A stretch of 64,000 nucleotides of DNA from Plenodomus lindquistii (lineage: Eukaryota; Ascomycota; Dothideomycetes; Pleosporales; Leptosphaeriaceae): the NCBI GenBank assembly GCA_025504975.1, contig JANUWI010000007.1, forward strand, positions 992,001 to 1,056,000, read 5' to 3'. The translations under genes were made by a program, and so were the position numbers. Positions 22,865-34,076 of the stretch are shown here, in pieces (position 1 is the first letter of the stretch; every line of letters begins with the position of its first letter). The notes beneath the pieces were generated by a model. The model saw only the letters and a program-made list of their open reading frames with translations, searched no databases and was not told the DNA's origin.

Positions 22865-25057
22865 TTAGCGTATGTAGGTACAGAGATAAGCGGTTCTTTG
22901 TAAGCCTAGAAACTTTTGCCTTCTCTTCTTCCACTTTTCCTTCTGGTACCTTTTGTCGTGGTCGCGAAGCACCTCGTTCAGCGCTTGATCTAAAACCTTC
23001 TTGCTGCAGAGAGTCTGAAAGTCTTGTTCATCCATTCTTCTTGAAAGAATGACGTCTCGATGGACAATACTCATCAAACGCAATTTCCCGAAGTATCGCG
23101 CATCTCGAAACTGAGCCGCGTGCAGTACTTCGTCACGCGTGACTAAAGGCCCCTTCAATCGAACATAATTAGCAAGGTTCATAGACACGGCGAAATCAAG
23201 GAAACATTGAATTTTGGACGTCTTCTTGATACGCGAGCGACTTTTCAAGAGGCATTCTTCATTGCGATAATAATCGCAATTGACCATCGCAGCGCGCCTG
23301 ACTTCGTCGAGATATTCGACATCGCAGAGCTGGAGCCGGAATTCCAACAACAAACTTCGAGAGATACAAGATATAAGCTGAGCCTCAGAGAGGATCACTT
23401 CGCCTGGGATTGCCTTCAGAGCTGCCAGGTGAGCATTAGCCCAATGAGCCATAGCATCAAACGTATCGTGACCTGTAACTTCAAGTACGGTGCTCCACAT
23501 CGGCTCCGATGTTATGAAGTCCCTTGCAGTACGGTGAATCCATCTGACATAGGTCACTGTTATGAGTTAATGGCAGCGATCTTGCTGGCAAATATCAGAC
23601 TCACTTGTGGGAATGGTATGGGTCGTGGACGTCTCTAGCAGTCCTCTACAGCGAGAGTCGAGACGACGTTTCATTGTTTCCTCGCGATACTTTATCTCAT
23701 CGTCAGAGAGGTGCTTGATCTCCTGCTTGATGGCAGATCTGCAGTCTTCGTTGTCTGCGAACCACAATTCAAGAAGCTGAGGTTCACTTTTATGATAATC
23801 CTCCATCAGCCGAAAGATTTGGCAGGCATGTCTAAGATGATCCGGTTCCAACGTATCGCATAACTTCTGATACAGCTGCTTCAATCCGCGGGGGAGAGCT
23901 TCGAGTCGCGCAGCCAGATCCGACATGCGATCTGCATTGGAAAATCCCTCAAGCAAGGACTGTACAACGAGACTGACCCATAGAAAGACGCCCTCCGCTT
24001 TGTCTGCCAAGTTCTTGACTAAGCTTTTCGCATTATCGGGTTCATGCTTCAGAAGCTTGGTGTAATGATCATCATTACCAGAGTTCCAAAAGTAGAAGCT
24101 GAGACGTATCAGCCGTTTTCCATCCTTCCAGTTTTCCAGGTATGTAGTCGTTTGCGGTTCTTGAGACAGGTACTTCATGAGTGTACTCTTTCCAGAGCCC
24201 GGTTTGCCAGTGATCCAGTAGATGTTGTGACCGTCATTCGCGGACAACCAATCCGTGTAAGAATCCCAACCAGCACCGTTTGAGTCTCTGTCCTGGTCAA
24301 ACAGCCAACGAAACGTATTCTCGTATGCTTCTGGGATAGCTTCGTAGCGATGATCCATGTCTGTAAAGAACAGACGTGCCAGGACCATTTCGCAGAATCT
24401 TGTCTCCACGTCTTGTTCAACGATGTCTGACTGCAGCAGATGGGAGAATCGTGCTACATCTTCTGAATTGGACGGGTCCCACCTTTTCACTTTGACCGCA
24501 CGAATTACCTCTACCCGCTGTTCGGTCTTGTCTTCTATTTTTGGAGTGGGCTTCGCAGAGTTGGCACTGCCCTGTCAGTGTTCTGTCGATTCGCAAGCCT
24601 ATTACATGACATACTGGATTGCAACAAGCAAGCTTGTATCGACTTGGCTCCTGATCAGATCAAGTTTACCCTTGAGTTCTGATAGTTTGTTTTGCACAAG
24701 TACACTTCGGAGGCCTTGACCGAATGAATTCCTATCTTCGCCACTCTTCTTGTGTTTCACTCCGTCTAGGATCCCATACAGCGTATCCGCTACATCTTGG
24801 CTCTCCTTTCTCAATCGTTGAAGCTGCTTCTCGGTCTTACTCTTGTTGGAAAAAGCGCTGAATCGGCCTTGGTCCTTCAACGCAATTTTCTCGGTTTCTT
24901 CCAGGAGTTCAGTAAGATTCGAGGTAGCATCTTCGAGAAAGCTGTGCTCTTCTACAGCGCTGTGATGTGCTTCCTTGGTCCGTGATATGACTTTGCAGGA
25001 GAAGTCGACAATTTGTAGGACAGCAGACGCGACCGAGAGAGCACTGAGGGGCTCCAT
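22865..25057 (-). CDS. STAND/NLR-like protein: HeLo-like domain plus truncated NACHT
   Basis: Three exons (24615-25057, 23605-24566, 22865-23556) join in phase to give 698 residues. Residues 1 to about 130 begin MEPLSALSVASAVLQIVDFS, the form of the HeLo-like/PigL N-terminal domain of fungal STAND proteins. A complete P-loop follows (GKPGSGKST, about 268-276) and then SFYFWNSG (about 304-311). Homologues normally continue here with some 150-250 residues containing Walker B and sensor motifs. Instead the sequence passes within a few residues to KLLKHEPDNAKSLVKNLADK and AEGVFLWVSLVVQSLLEG, which in this family follow the NACHT core. The C-terminal part contains RWIHRTARDF, typical of the DUF7791-like region. 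There are no WD, TPR or ankyrin repeats at the end. The reading frame stays open across the junction (near 24075), so a shortened protein can be made. Role by family: non-self recognition or programmed cell death. Activity is doubtful without Walker B. Confidence 0.8.
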
Positions 25058-25544
25058 AATACTGTGGTGTTCTGAAGCATGACAAGGAAGGCTGAGCAGA
25101 ATCAGGCTGAGATTAAGATGTCAGACTTCACGTGCAGATATTGCCAAGGCTATTGCTATCCTGCCGCCTGCGTGCTGGCATGAGTGTGCCAACTTGAGCC
25201 ATTAGCAGGGCAGCAGGCTCGAGGCTGATGCACCAACCGCCCATCCTGGTTGGTGCTTGCTGTGGTGGCGTGTGGCCGAAGTGAGCATTTTGACAAGACG
25301 AGAACAGCGATATCGATGCATTTCGTTTGACTGAATCCAACGTGTACGTTGCCGCCTGTATTAGTACATGGCAAGTGTGAACAGGCTCTTGTGAATGTAA
25401 GTTGAAGAGTGGAGGGGAGTGACCTAAGGTGGAGCCACATTGCGGACCTCCGAGGCTAACTTTGGTCTGTGCGACTCTACTTCGTAGCGCCCGCAGCGGT
25501 TGACTTTCGAGTGGCAGTCGCAACCAAAACCTCTACACCACGAC
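25058..25544. other. Divergent promoter region, STAND gene / zinc-finger gene
   Basis: 487 bp between two divergent start codons. Minus-strand frames here resemble nothing known. No motif recognised. Confidence 0.5.
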
Positions 25545-26437
25545 ATGGCGGAGTATTGGAAGTCAACAGTAAGTGACGTCGCCTGGAAAGATTACACATG
25601 GATTTAATATGATAACAGCCAAAATACTGGTGCAAGTTTTGCCTCGTCTATGTAAAAGACACCAAATTCGAGCGCGCGCAACACGAAGCGACAGGCCGCC
25701 ACCAAGGCAACATCCAGCGCAGTCTTAAGAGTCTCCACCGCGAGCAGGAAATCGAACAGCGTAACAAATCGCGCGCGCAAGCCGAAGTCGCACGCCTCAA
25801 TGGCCTCGTACCCTCCACCAGCTCACCCTCGGTAGCAGCAGGCACCGGCGGCGCTGTTACGTTCGAGAAGCGACCTGAGAAGAAGGCGACTGTTGAAGAT
25901 CGGAAGCGACAATGGGAGCAGTTAGTGGCCATGGGCATAACGGTGCCAGATGCGGCTAGAGCGGATCTGGCGATCGCGGGAGAATGGAAGAAGGTGTCAG
26001 AGGAAGTAGTAGGGGAAGTAACCGAGGATGGGGAATTCAAGGTGACGGCTCTGAATAAGGGTGTCAGGAAGAGGAAGATCGACGAGGAAGAGGAGGAGCG
26101 AGAAGCGGCGGGGGAGATCATCACCAAGAAGAAGGGCTGGGGTCACAAGTTCAAGACCTTTCCTGGGAGTAAAAGCGCGGACGACGACATCGAAGCTCTA
26201 CTGGGGAAAAAGCCTATCCCAGCAATTCAAGAGCCAGAAGTCAAGCAGGAGGATTCCGAAGGTCAAGGAGTCAAGGCGGAACGCGAAGATGACGCCACTG
26301 CAAAGACGCTACAAGATATTCCCACTGCAGAAGAAGCGGAGGCACAAGAGGCTGCTACAGCTGTGAAGCAGGAGGAGGACGCTGCGCCCGCCGCACCAAC
26401 CGTCGTCTTCAAGAAACGAAAGAAGATTGCGAAGTGA
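25545..26437 (+). CDS. U1-type zinc-finger protein, WBP4-like splicing factor
   Basis: Two exons (25545-25568, 25619-26437) with a 50-nt intron after only eight codons give 280 residues. The start MAEYWKS leads, across the intron, into PKYWCKFCLVYVKD and HEATGRH: a matrin/U1-type C2H2 finger (C-x2-C, then H-x5-H) like that of U1-C and WBP4/FBP21. A helical basic segment (QRSLKSLHREQE) follows. The rest is charged, with a KKKGWGHKFKTFPG motif, and ends in a basic VVFKKRKKIAK tail that may be a nuclear signal. No WW domain is visible. By family it would bind pre-mRNA or U1/U2 snRNP components in the spliceosome. The first exon is supported by the finger context and a good GTAAGT donor. It is divergent from the STAND gene and tandem to HIR1. 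Confidence 0.82.
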
Positions 26438-27048
26438 AACATCTGTCACCAAATGGGACCAAAAGAACAAGGGTCTAACAACGGCTTCTCGAGGATATGC
26501 ACCTCCTTCAAAGCGACAAAGTTGGCAGCTTCGCGGTGGAAAAATTGGAGCAGAACGCCATGGTCGCCTTTCTCGATTGGAGTCTTCATTAAGCTGCAAG
26601 GGATATCAAGACACTGACAGTCATGCGAAAGCTATGTACCGTCGGAGAGAAGCCGTCTGACTATGCGGAAACAAAAGCTCCAAGCAAAGCTGCAGTCAAG
26701 GATAACACCGCGCTTTAGACGGTGTGCAAGGTCAAAGCAATAGTCAAGGAATTAAAGCGAGAGCTATGAAATCCATCTCAAATGTTCGAGAACAGCCCTA
26801 GCTCACGCGTGTAAAGCCCACTTAATGATCGGCGCATGCACCTAAACCTTAAACCCCTGCTCAAACGTCCGCCAAGTAGCGACAACCGCGAACTCGCGTC
26901 GCCCAAGTGCCAGACAATCATCGCGAACCACAGGAACGTGCAGCTCAACCCTCACCACCACGCTGCACTCGCTTATACCCTTCTCTGCCACCAGAAGTCC
27001 ATGGTCGCGTCATAGCATGCTCTGTTTGCCGATAAACTATACGCGACC
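26438..27048. other. Zinc-finger gene 3' region and HIR1 promoter
   Basis: 611 bp without a supported gene. Short frames overlapping the 3' end of the zinc-finger gene are shadows. Confidence 0.5.
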
Positions 27049-30000
27049 ATGCATGTGATCAAGCCGCAGTGGTTGACACACCCAGGCACGTACATGTCGG
27101 CGCATACAGATACTGCGCCCCAAGTCGCCTGCAACGAGGACCTGCTAACAGTTGTTTCTTCCTATAGGCGAACTCAAAGACTTTGAGGTATACAGCTGCG
27201 ACGTCTCGCCGGATGGATCGCGCCTCGTCACAGCCGCCGGAGGTTCGTCTCCATACCACAGAGCGTCAAGGGCATCGCGCGTAGCGTTGCCTCGCCCAAC
27301 TACATCAGCTGACCTATGCTAGACGGTTACGTGCGCATATGGTCAACCGAAGCCATCCTAAACTCCAACAACCCCGACTACGCCAAACCCAAGCAGCTCG
27401 CTGCCGTAAGCCACCATTCGGGCACGATCCACGCGGTCCGCTTCTCCTCCAACGGCAAATACCTAGCATCGGGTGCAGACGACAAGATTGTATGTGTGTA
27501 CGCGCTCGACAAGAATGCGCCGCCAACACATGCAGCTTTTGGTGCGTCACAACTGGGAGCTATGAGGAGGACGGGTTGCTGATAACGTGTGCAGGCACCA
27601 ATGAAGCCCCACCCGTTGAGAATTGGCGCGTCATTCGCCGTCTCATAGGACACGACAACGACGTGCAGGATCTGGGCTGGTCCTACGACTCGTCCATCCT
27701 CGTCTCTGTTGGACTCGACTCAAAAGTAGTGGTGTGGTCAGGTCACTCCTTTGAGAAGCTGAAGACACTATCCAACCACCAGAGTCACGTCAAGGGCATC
27801 ACCTTCGATCCGGCGAACAAGTACTTTGCCACCGCGAGTGACGACCGAACTGTCAAAATCTTCCGTTTCAATGCTCCTCCGCCGAATGCGACGCAGCAAG
27901 ACCAGGCCAACAACTTTGTCCTCGAACACACCATTACAGCGCCCTTTCAAACTTCGCCTCTTACCACGTACTTTCGTCGTTGCTCATGGTCGCCAGATGG
28001 TGCACATATTGCGTCGGCCAACTCTACGAATGGACCCGTGAGCTCTGTTGCTATACTTGATCGCGGAGTCTGGGATGGCCACATTAGTCTTGTTGGCCAT
28101 GAAGGTCCCGTGGAAGTGACAGCCTTCTCCCCCAGGCTATTCTACTGTTCACCACCCACACTAAGAAACGATGGAAGCGTCAACCAGCCCGTGGTCACGA
28201 TTGTTGCTTGTGCTGGGCAAGACAAGTGCTTGAGCGTATGGAACACCAGTCTGCCGAGGCCATTTATAATAACGCAGGAGTTGGCCGGGAAGTCGATTTC
28301 AGATCTAGCTTGGGCGCCGGATGGAGAGACACTGTTTGTGACCAGTTTGGATGGAAGTATCTTGACGCTTGTCTTCGAGTCCGGGGAATTAGGATACCCA
28401 GCACCATTTTCCGAAAACGAGAAGACACTTTCCAAATTTGGAGCCAGCAGGAGAACCGGCATCGTCGAAGGCACAGATGCTTTACTGCTGGAAGAGAGCG
28501 CCAAGAATGGAGAGCTCAAAGGCGTTCAGGGCAGAATGGGTGCTCTGATGGGTGATGGCGGTGCGGTGCAGCCCCCAGAAATCACCAACGGGACGAACGG
28601 CGCAGTTCCACCACTGCCACTCACCACAAACGGATCTAGTGCTTCCGCGCCACCACCTGCGCCTGCCCAGCCAGCTGCGGACCAAAGAGTGGAGAAACTC
28701 AAGCAGCGAGTCACCGTAACCAAGGAAGGCAAGAAGCGCATCGCGCCCATGTTGATGTCTTCTTCTTCTGGTGTCGGTGAATCATCTTTGCCACAGACAC
28801 AACTCATCTCAGCCACTACCACATCAGGTGGGCGAAGTGACAACCCTCACAATATTCTCGATCTATCAAAACCATACGATGGGTTCCCCAAGGGTGGTTT
28901 GGCATCTATGCTTGTAGGAAACAAGAGGAAGTTCGCTGAGATTGAAGGCGATGAGGATCGACAGGTCGAGCGAAGACTTGCCGCTTCCGTTCGACCTGGC
29001 GGTGCAGCCATTGTCTTGAACGGCGAGAACGGTCTACTTCCACCAGCTGCCGCAGCATCGAAAAGTAATGAGCTACAAGAACCTCCAAAGGTACTCCGAC
29101 CTGCGATCGTCAACCCCTCTCTTAGTGTGAGCCAAGTACGGCTGGCAGTTCCCAAAGTCAGGAGCGTGATCGTCCGCACAGCAGACGGCAGTGAACCCAC
29201 CCAGAACAGCGTTGATGCAAACACGGGCAAAGCGGCAGTGCCTGATACAGTCTTGTTAGAAGCTCGAAATGCTAGTGGACCCTCGAGAACAGGTCGGCCA
29301 CAAGACCACGATCCAACAAGACTTACGTGTACGAGCAAGGGACAGGTGCTGTGGCAAGACTTCTTACCAAAGGCTGTACTCCTAGTCACAGGAAACACCA
29401 ACCTCTTTGCTGCGGCCTGTGAGGACGGCTCCGTATACGCATGGTCGCCAGCAGGTCGACGAACACTAAATGCCATGGTTCTGGAAGCCCAGCCTGTTAT
29501 CATGGATTGTCGAGGTTGGTGGCTGATGTGCATAACATCAGTAGGCATGTGCTACATCTGGAATCTGAAGACCATGTCTGCACCTCACCCGCCGATATCT
29601 CTCGCCCCCATCCTCGACATAGCAGCACACGCGCAAGGCCCACATCTGACAAGATCACCGGGTATCGTGTTCGCACGTCTGAACTCTGCCGGTCGTTTGG
29701 TCGTGGCCATGTCAAATGGCGATGGCTTCACATACAACCCCGACATGTACGTCTGGCAACGACTCTCCGAGCCATGGTGGGGCGTTACAAGTCAGTACTG
29801 GAACAGCACCGATTCTTCTGTTGGCAACATCCGGTCATCACAAGATAAGAATGCCGGACCTAAGGAGAAGCACGATCACGTCTCCATCGAGAACATCTCT
29901 GCAGGCATCATCCCATCTCTGGAACGCAACACTACAAACCAGTCTCTGCTACAAGGCCGAGCTTTCCACCTGCAACGCCTCATCAAAATCCTCATCTCAG

Positions 30001-30457
30001 CCGAAGGCTTCGAAACATTCGAAAGCTGCGCCAGCGTTGCGCATCTCGAGAATCGCGTTGCTGCTGCACGTGCCCTAGGTGCGAGAGAAGAGTTCAAGAT
30101 ATACCTCACTATGTACGTCAAGCGTCTTGGTGCCGAAGGCCTCAAAGGAAAGATTGAGGAACTACTGCGAAGTCTGATGGGCAACATCATCTCTGAGGAT
30201 GAAGAAGGTGATGATGATGATGAGCTGAAGGAGCCCGAAGTGATCTGTGGATGGAAGAGGGAGGAGCTGTTGAAGGAGGCTGTGTTAATACTTGGTAAGT
30301 CAACGTTTACGACTCGACTTACCTGTATGTGATACTAACAAATGCTATAGGCAAACACCGAGACCTCCAGCGCATTACAGTGCCCTACGCGCGGCTCCTC
30401 GACATTGTGTCCGAAGGCCAGAAGCAGGACGATCAAGCCATGATGACGGACATATAG
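27049..30457 (+). CDS. HIR1: HIR histone chaperone complex subunit HIR1 (HIRA)
   Basis: Five exons (27049-27085, 27168-27242, 27323-27541, 27595-30294, 30351-30457) give 1045 residues. The N-terminus MHVIKPQWLTHPGELKDFEV and WD-repeats over about residues 1-390 match HIR1/HIRA. A repeat ends in GDGYVRIWS, and later ones include GHDNDVQDLGWSYD and TASDDRTVKIFRF. The HIRA B-domain, which binds the chaperone ASF1, is visible at about 483-497 (VTVTKEGKKRIAPM). A C-terminal Hira domain follows, with AACEDGSVYAWSPAGRR, then DCRGWWLMCIT. The protein deposits H3-H4 independently of replication and represses histone genes. The first intron appears to use a GC donor (27086) because no GT donor gives the conserved HPGELKDF junction. 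The last exon is short and ends DQAMMTDI. Confidence 0.95.
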
Positions 30458-31421
30458 AATACCCCAGCGTTTTGGATCTCGTGTCTTTTCTTGTATTTGT
30501 ATGAAAAAGCATTGCTTTGCGCGGCGCTGAGATGAATGTCCTGTTTGGGGTTATGTGTACATTCTGGTCGATGTTCTTCTAGGACTGGATTCAGGAGCAG
30601 TGGAATATTGGTAATGGGAGCTGGGGTTGTGGGGTTTGGGTTTAGATGTACCCATATTGCAAGGGTGTTATCAGGTCGAGGCTGTTGGTGTTCGTGTTGC
30701 AGGGTGGAGACATGGAGCTCGTTGCATCTGTACTTGACAAAGTCGCTTCCAAGGGTTGTAGCAGATATCATCGCCTGTATCTCTGAGTGCAGTATCTCGG
30801 TCCGTGCAGGTAGCCTTCCAGTGGTGAAAATCAAAACGGTCTTGCGGTCTTTCTTTATATACTTTCCAAGGATATTGTATGGCAGTCTACAGCTGCGTCC
30901 AGGAAAGGTCACGTGCGCTGTGACGATCGCTGCAGGCTAAGCCAAGACGAACCTTGGTTCCAACATGGCCTGCCACAACACACGACCCCCAGCCATACCG
31001 ACGCACTTGGTCAATACCGGGCTCGACTGATCTTGTAGCGACACACACACGCACGAGGGCCACACAGCCTAGTCGCCAATCGCTCCCTTTCCTCGAGGAC
31101 CCCTCCCCCACCTTGTTCACTCACACTACGACTCCCGCCGCGCCCTTGCCTGTCCCGGAGCTTCGTGGGCCACCACATGCGATAACACTGCTGCTGCGCG
31201 TGCAGCTGCTCACATCACACCCGCCCTGCTACACGACTTCCTGCGCCCCGCCGTCCACCCCGAGCTGCCTGTTTGGGCCACAACAAAGTCACAGCACCCC
31301 CACATTCGCAATTTCGAGCCCTCCATTGTCCCTCCGGTACACACGATACAGCCTCGTGTAGGACTACAAGCCGCGCCAGAGTAACGGCGCTTTCCACCCA
31401 GACGCACACCACCCACCCACC
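30458..31421. promoter_or_regulatory. HIR1 3' region and CKB1 promoter/leader
   Basis: About 960 bp. The 3' half (30960-31420) is C-rich with CACA and CCAC clusters, resembling a TATA-less promoter and long leader for CKB1. Frames in it are composition artefacts. Confidence 0.5.
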
Positions 31422-32567
31422 ATGTCGTCGTCATCCCAGGTCACCGAGTCGTGGATAGCGTCCTTCTGCGGACTGCTAGGCCACGAATACTTTGCCGAGG
31501 TGTCAGAGGACTTTGTCGAAGACGACTTCAACCTTACAGGCCTACAGTCACAAGTCCCCATGTACAAGGAGGCATTAGAAATGATCCTCGACGTTGAGCC
31601 CGAGGACGACGAAGACGACGAGGAAGAAGAGGACGAAGACGAAGAAGACGAGGACATACTCGGCGACGAGCGCGCCCCCGGCTACCGACGAGCCAGCGAC
31701 CGCAGACACCTCCGCATAGCCTCTGACCTCAGCGTCATAGAATCCTCCGCCGAACTGCTCTACGGCCTCATACACCAACGCTACATCACCTCGCGCCCGG
31801 GCATCCAACAAATGGCCGAAAAATACGAACTCCAACACTTTGGCACCTGCCCCCGCGTAAACTGCAATTCCTGCAAAGTCCTCCCCGTCGGCCTAAACGA
31901 CAGCCCCGGCCACGAAACCGTAAAACTCTTCTGTCCCTCCTGTCTCGACGTCTACACGCCGCCCAACTCGCGCTTCCAAACCGTCGACGGCGCATTCTTC
32001 GGCACCACCTTCCCCAGCCTCTTCTTCATGACCTTCACCGACCTCGACATCGGCGGCGGTCTCCGCGCAAACCCCGCGTCCACCATTGACGCCCTCGCCC
32101 AACTCAACGCCACATCCGCAGACGGCAAACCACGCAACACGACCCCCGCAAACGTGACGTCTATAAACGGCGTCGCGCCGCATAATCTCGCTCCTGGCTT
32201 GGGAACAGGCAGTATCTACGAGCCCCGCATCTACGGCTTCCGCGTCAGCGAGCGCGCGCGCTCGGGGCCCCGCATGAAGTGGCTCCGAATGCGGCCGACG
32301 GATGTGACGGAGCTGGATGAGACGAGGCGGTATTGGGAGGACCGGGACGATGATGCCGAGAGGCCGGATGATGAGGATTTGAACATGGTGGATGTGGCAG
32401 AGGGGGGGAAAGGTGTTGCGGGTGCGGATCGTAGGAAGAAGCCTATTAGGACGAGGAGGAGGACGCAGAATGGTGGGCAGCCTGGTGGTGGAGGTGGGGG
32501 TGGTGGTGGGGGGAGCCCGGTGGATGGCGGCGCGAATGGGGTTGCGGCGACGGCGACGGCGGGCTAG
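31422..32567 (+). CDS. CKB1: Casein kinase II regulatory (beta) subunit
   Basis: A single frame of 381 residues. It starts MSSSSQVTESWIASFCGLLGHEYFAEVSEDFVEDDFNLTGL, the conserved CK2-beta N-terminus. An acidic insert (about 58-79) follows, larger than in animal CK2-beta. The zinc-binding dimerisation site is complete: Cys 143, 148, 171 and 174 in CPRVNC and CPSC. The region between includes LPVGLNDSPG and VKLFCP, and FGTTFPSLFFMTF follows. The C-terminal half is longer than in yeast and ends in a Gly-rich tail (about 349-371). CK2-beta stabilises and directs the CK2 holoenzyme. Codon use changes near 32290: the body is C-rich (31981-32040 has 27 C, 10 G) and the tail is G-rich (32461-32520 has 36 G, 8 C). 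The gene is convergent with the SCAP gene. Confidence 0.95.
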   Translation: MSSSSQVTESWIASFCGLLGHEYFAEVSEDFVEDDFNLTGLQSQVPMYKEALEMILDVEPEDDEDDEEEEDEDEEDEDILGDERAPGYRRASDRRHLRIASDLSVIESSAELLYGLIHQRYITSRPGIQQMAEKYELQHFGTCPRVNCNSCKVLPVGLNDSPGHETVKLFCPSCLDVYTPPNSRFQTVDGAFFGTTFPSLFFMTFTDLDIGGGLRANPASTIDALAQLNATSADGKPRNTTPANVTSINGVAPHNLAPGLGTGSIYEPRIYGFRVSERARSGPRMKWLRMRPTDVTELDETRRYWEDRDDDAERPDDEDLNMVDVAEGGKGVAGADRRKKPIRTRRRTQNGGQPGGGGGGGGGGSPVDGGANGVAATATAG

Positions 32568-34076
32568 GAGCTTGTTCTGTTTGAGGGGGGAGATTGGGCG
32601 TGGTATCCTTGTCAGATGTGAGAGTGCTGGGATCATATTCTTTCCCGAGGGCAGAAAGGGGGGGGGGAGACGATGATTGTTTATTCTAAATGAATGGGTA
32701 TGGGCTTCTTCAAGGGTCTTTGTTGCAAATTTTATCGTCATGATTAGGGGATTCCGCATTCCGCATTCCTCTCGTCGTCGTCGAAAGTCTTTTTTTTTTC
32801 CGAGAGAGAGAGAGAGAGAGAGAGGGAGGGAGAGAGATTCTTTAAAAACATTGAAATTGAATCCTCTATTTCCAAACAAAGGGGGAAAAAAGACATTTTC
32901 AGATTGACTCCCCCCCTCCCCTCTACTGACATCGTTTTTTTTTTTTTTTCGAATCAAAAGCTTTCCAGCTTCTCACAGAGGTTTGTTGTCTCTGTGTGTG
33001 TTTGTGTGTGTGTGTGTGTGTGTAAATTGTTTTTCCGCAGTTTTGTTTCCCCCTTTTTTTTTTCACAAAAGGGTAAGACAACAGGTAAGAAAGTGGAATA
33101 TTTACATGTGAACTAGCATGTGGATAGCATGAGCATGAGCATGAGCATGTGATAGGATAGTATAGTATAGGATAGGATAGAAATAAAATAGGAGACAAGG
33201 TTAACCAGAAAAGAGGAATTTCTTTTCCTATACAAAAACAAATAAACAATACCGCAGCAAAACAGAATCAATCGACACTTGATAAAATTTCCAAATTTTT
33301 TTTTATAAAGATTATATAGTTCATTCCATTATAGTTTATTCCATCTTAGTTTTTTTACGTTATTAGTTGTTCTCTCTCTGATTATAATACTGCCTATTCC
33401 ACGTATATATATATATATGTATGTATGTATGTGTATTGATCATTCATTCATTCACTCACTTATAAAATCCCCCCGTAGCATACCTAACATACCTACCTAC
33501 CTACCTACCTACCTACCTACCTATCATACCGCATCAACCCAAAAACCAAAAAGCTAGGGGGGGGGAGACGAGATGGAAGGAAAGAATGTAATATATAATG
33601 TAACACATGAGAAAAAAGAGAAGAAGATGAAGGAATGGAATGGAATGGAATGGAAATATACAATTTATTACTTCTCTTCTTGATGGAGGGTGTGTGTGAG
33701 GGGGGGGGGGGGGGGAATATAAACAAGATAATACGCAACACAAGACAAAAACAAGACAAGACAAGACAAGACGTGAACTGAACTGGACTGAGCTGATGGT
33801 AGAAAAATTTGTAAATATGTAGTGAAAAGATGGATGATTGGTGGTAAACCGCCCACGCAAGTTCATTTTAATTCAGTTCAGTTCAGTTCAGTTCAGTTAC
33901 TTCTCAACATAAAACACCGAGACAAACACCAGACGCCAAAACGCGCAATAGAGTGTGAATAAGTAGCACGAAACATTGCCGTTACTCCTTCTCCACAGAC
34001 GCAGGCGGTCCTAAACATGTACGCCTTCACATCGAAACCCACACACTATACTATACCCCCCCCCCCCCCCCATCCA
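32568..34076. repeat. Microsatellite- and homopolymer-rich convergent intergenic region
   Basis: 1.5 kb between the CKB1 and SCAP stop codons, packed with different simple repeats. In order: G10 (32658), T10 (32790), (GA)n (32802-32824), T15 (32935-32949), (TG)n (32991-33023), T11 (about 33052), ATGAGC-type hexamers (33127-33149), GGATA/GTATA pentamers (33152-33180), (TA)n then (TATG)n (33405-33432), (ATTC)n (about 33441-33455), (ACCT)8 (33490-33523), (GGAAT)n (33633-33653), G16 (33700-33715), (ACAAG)n (about 33744-33772), (TTCAG)n (33872-33898) and C16 (34056-34071). No gene is supported. Confidence 0.9.
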
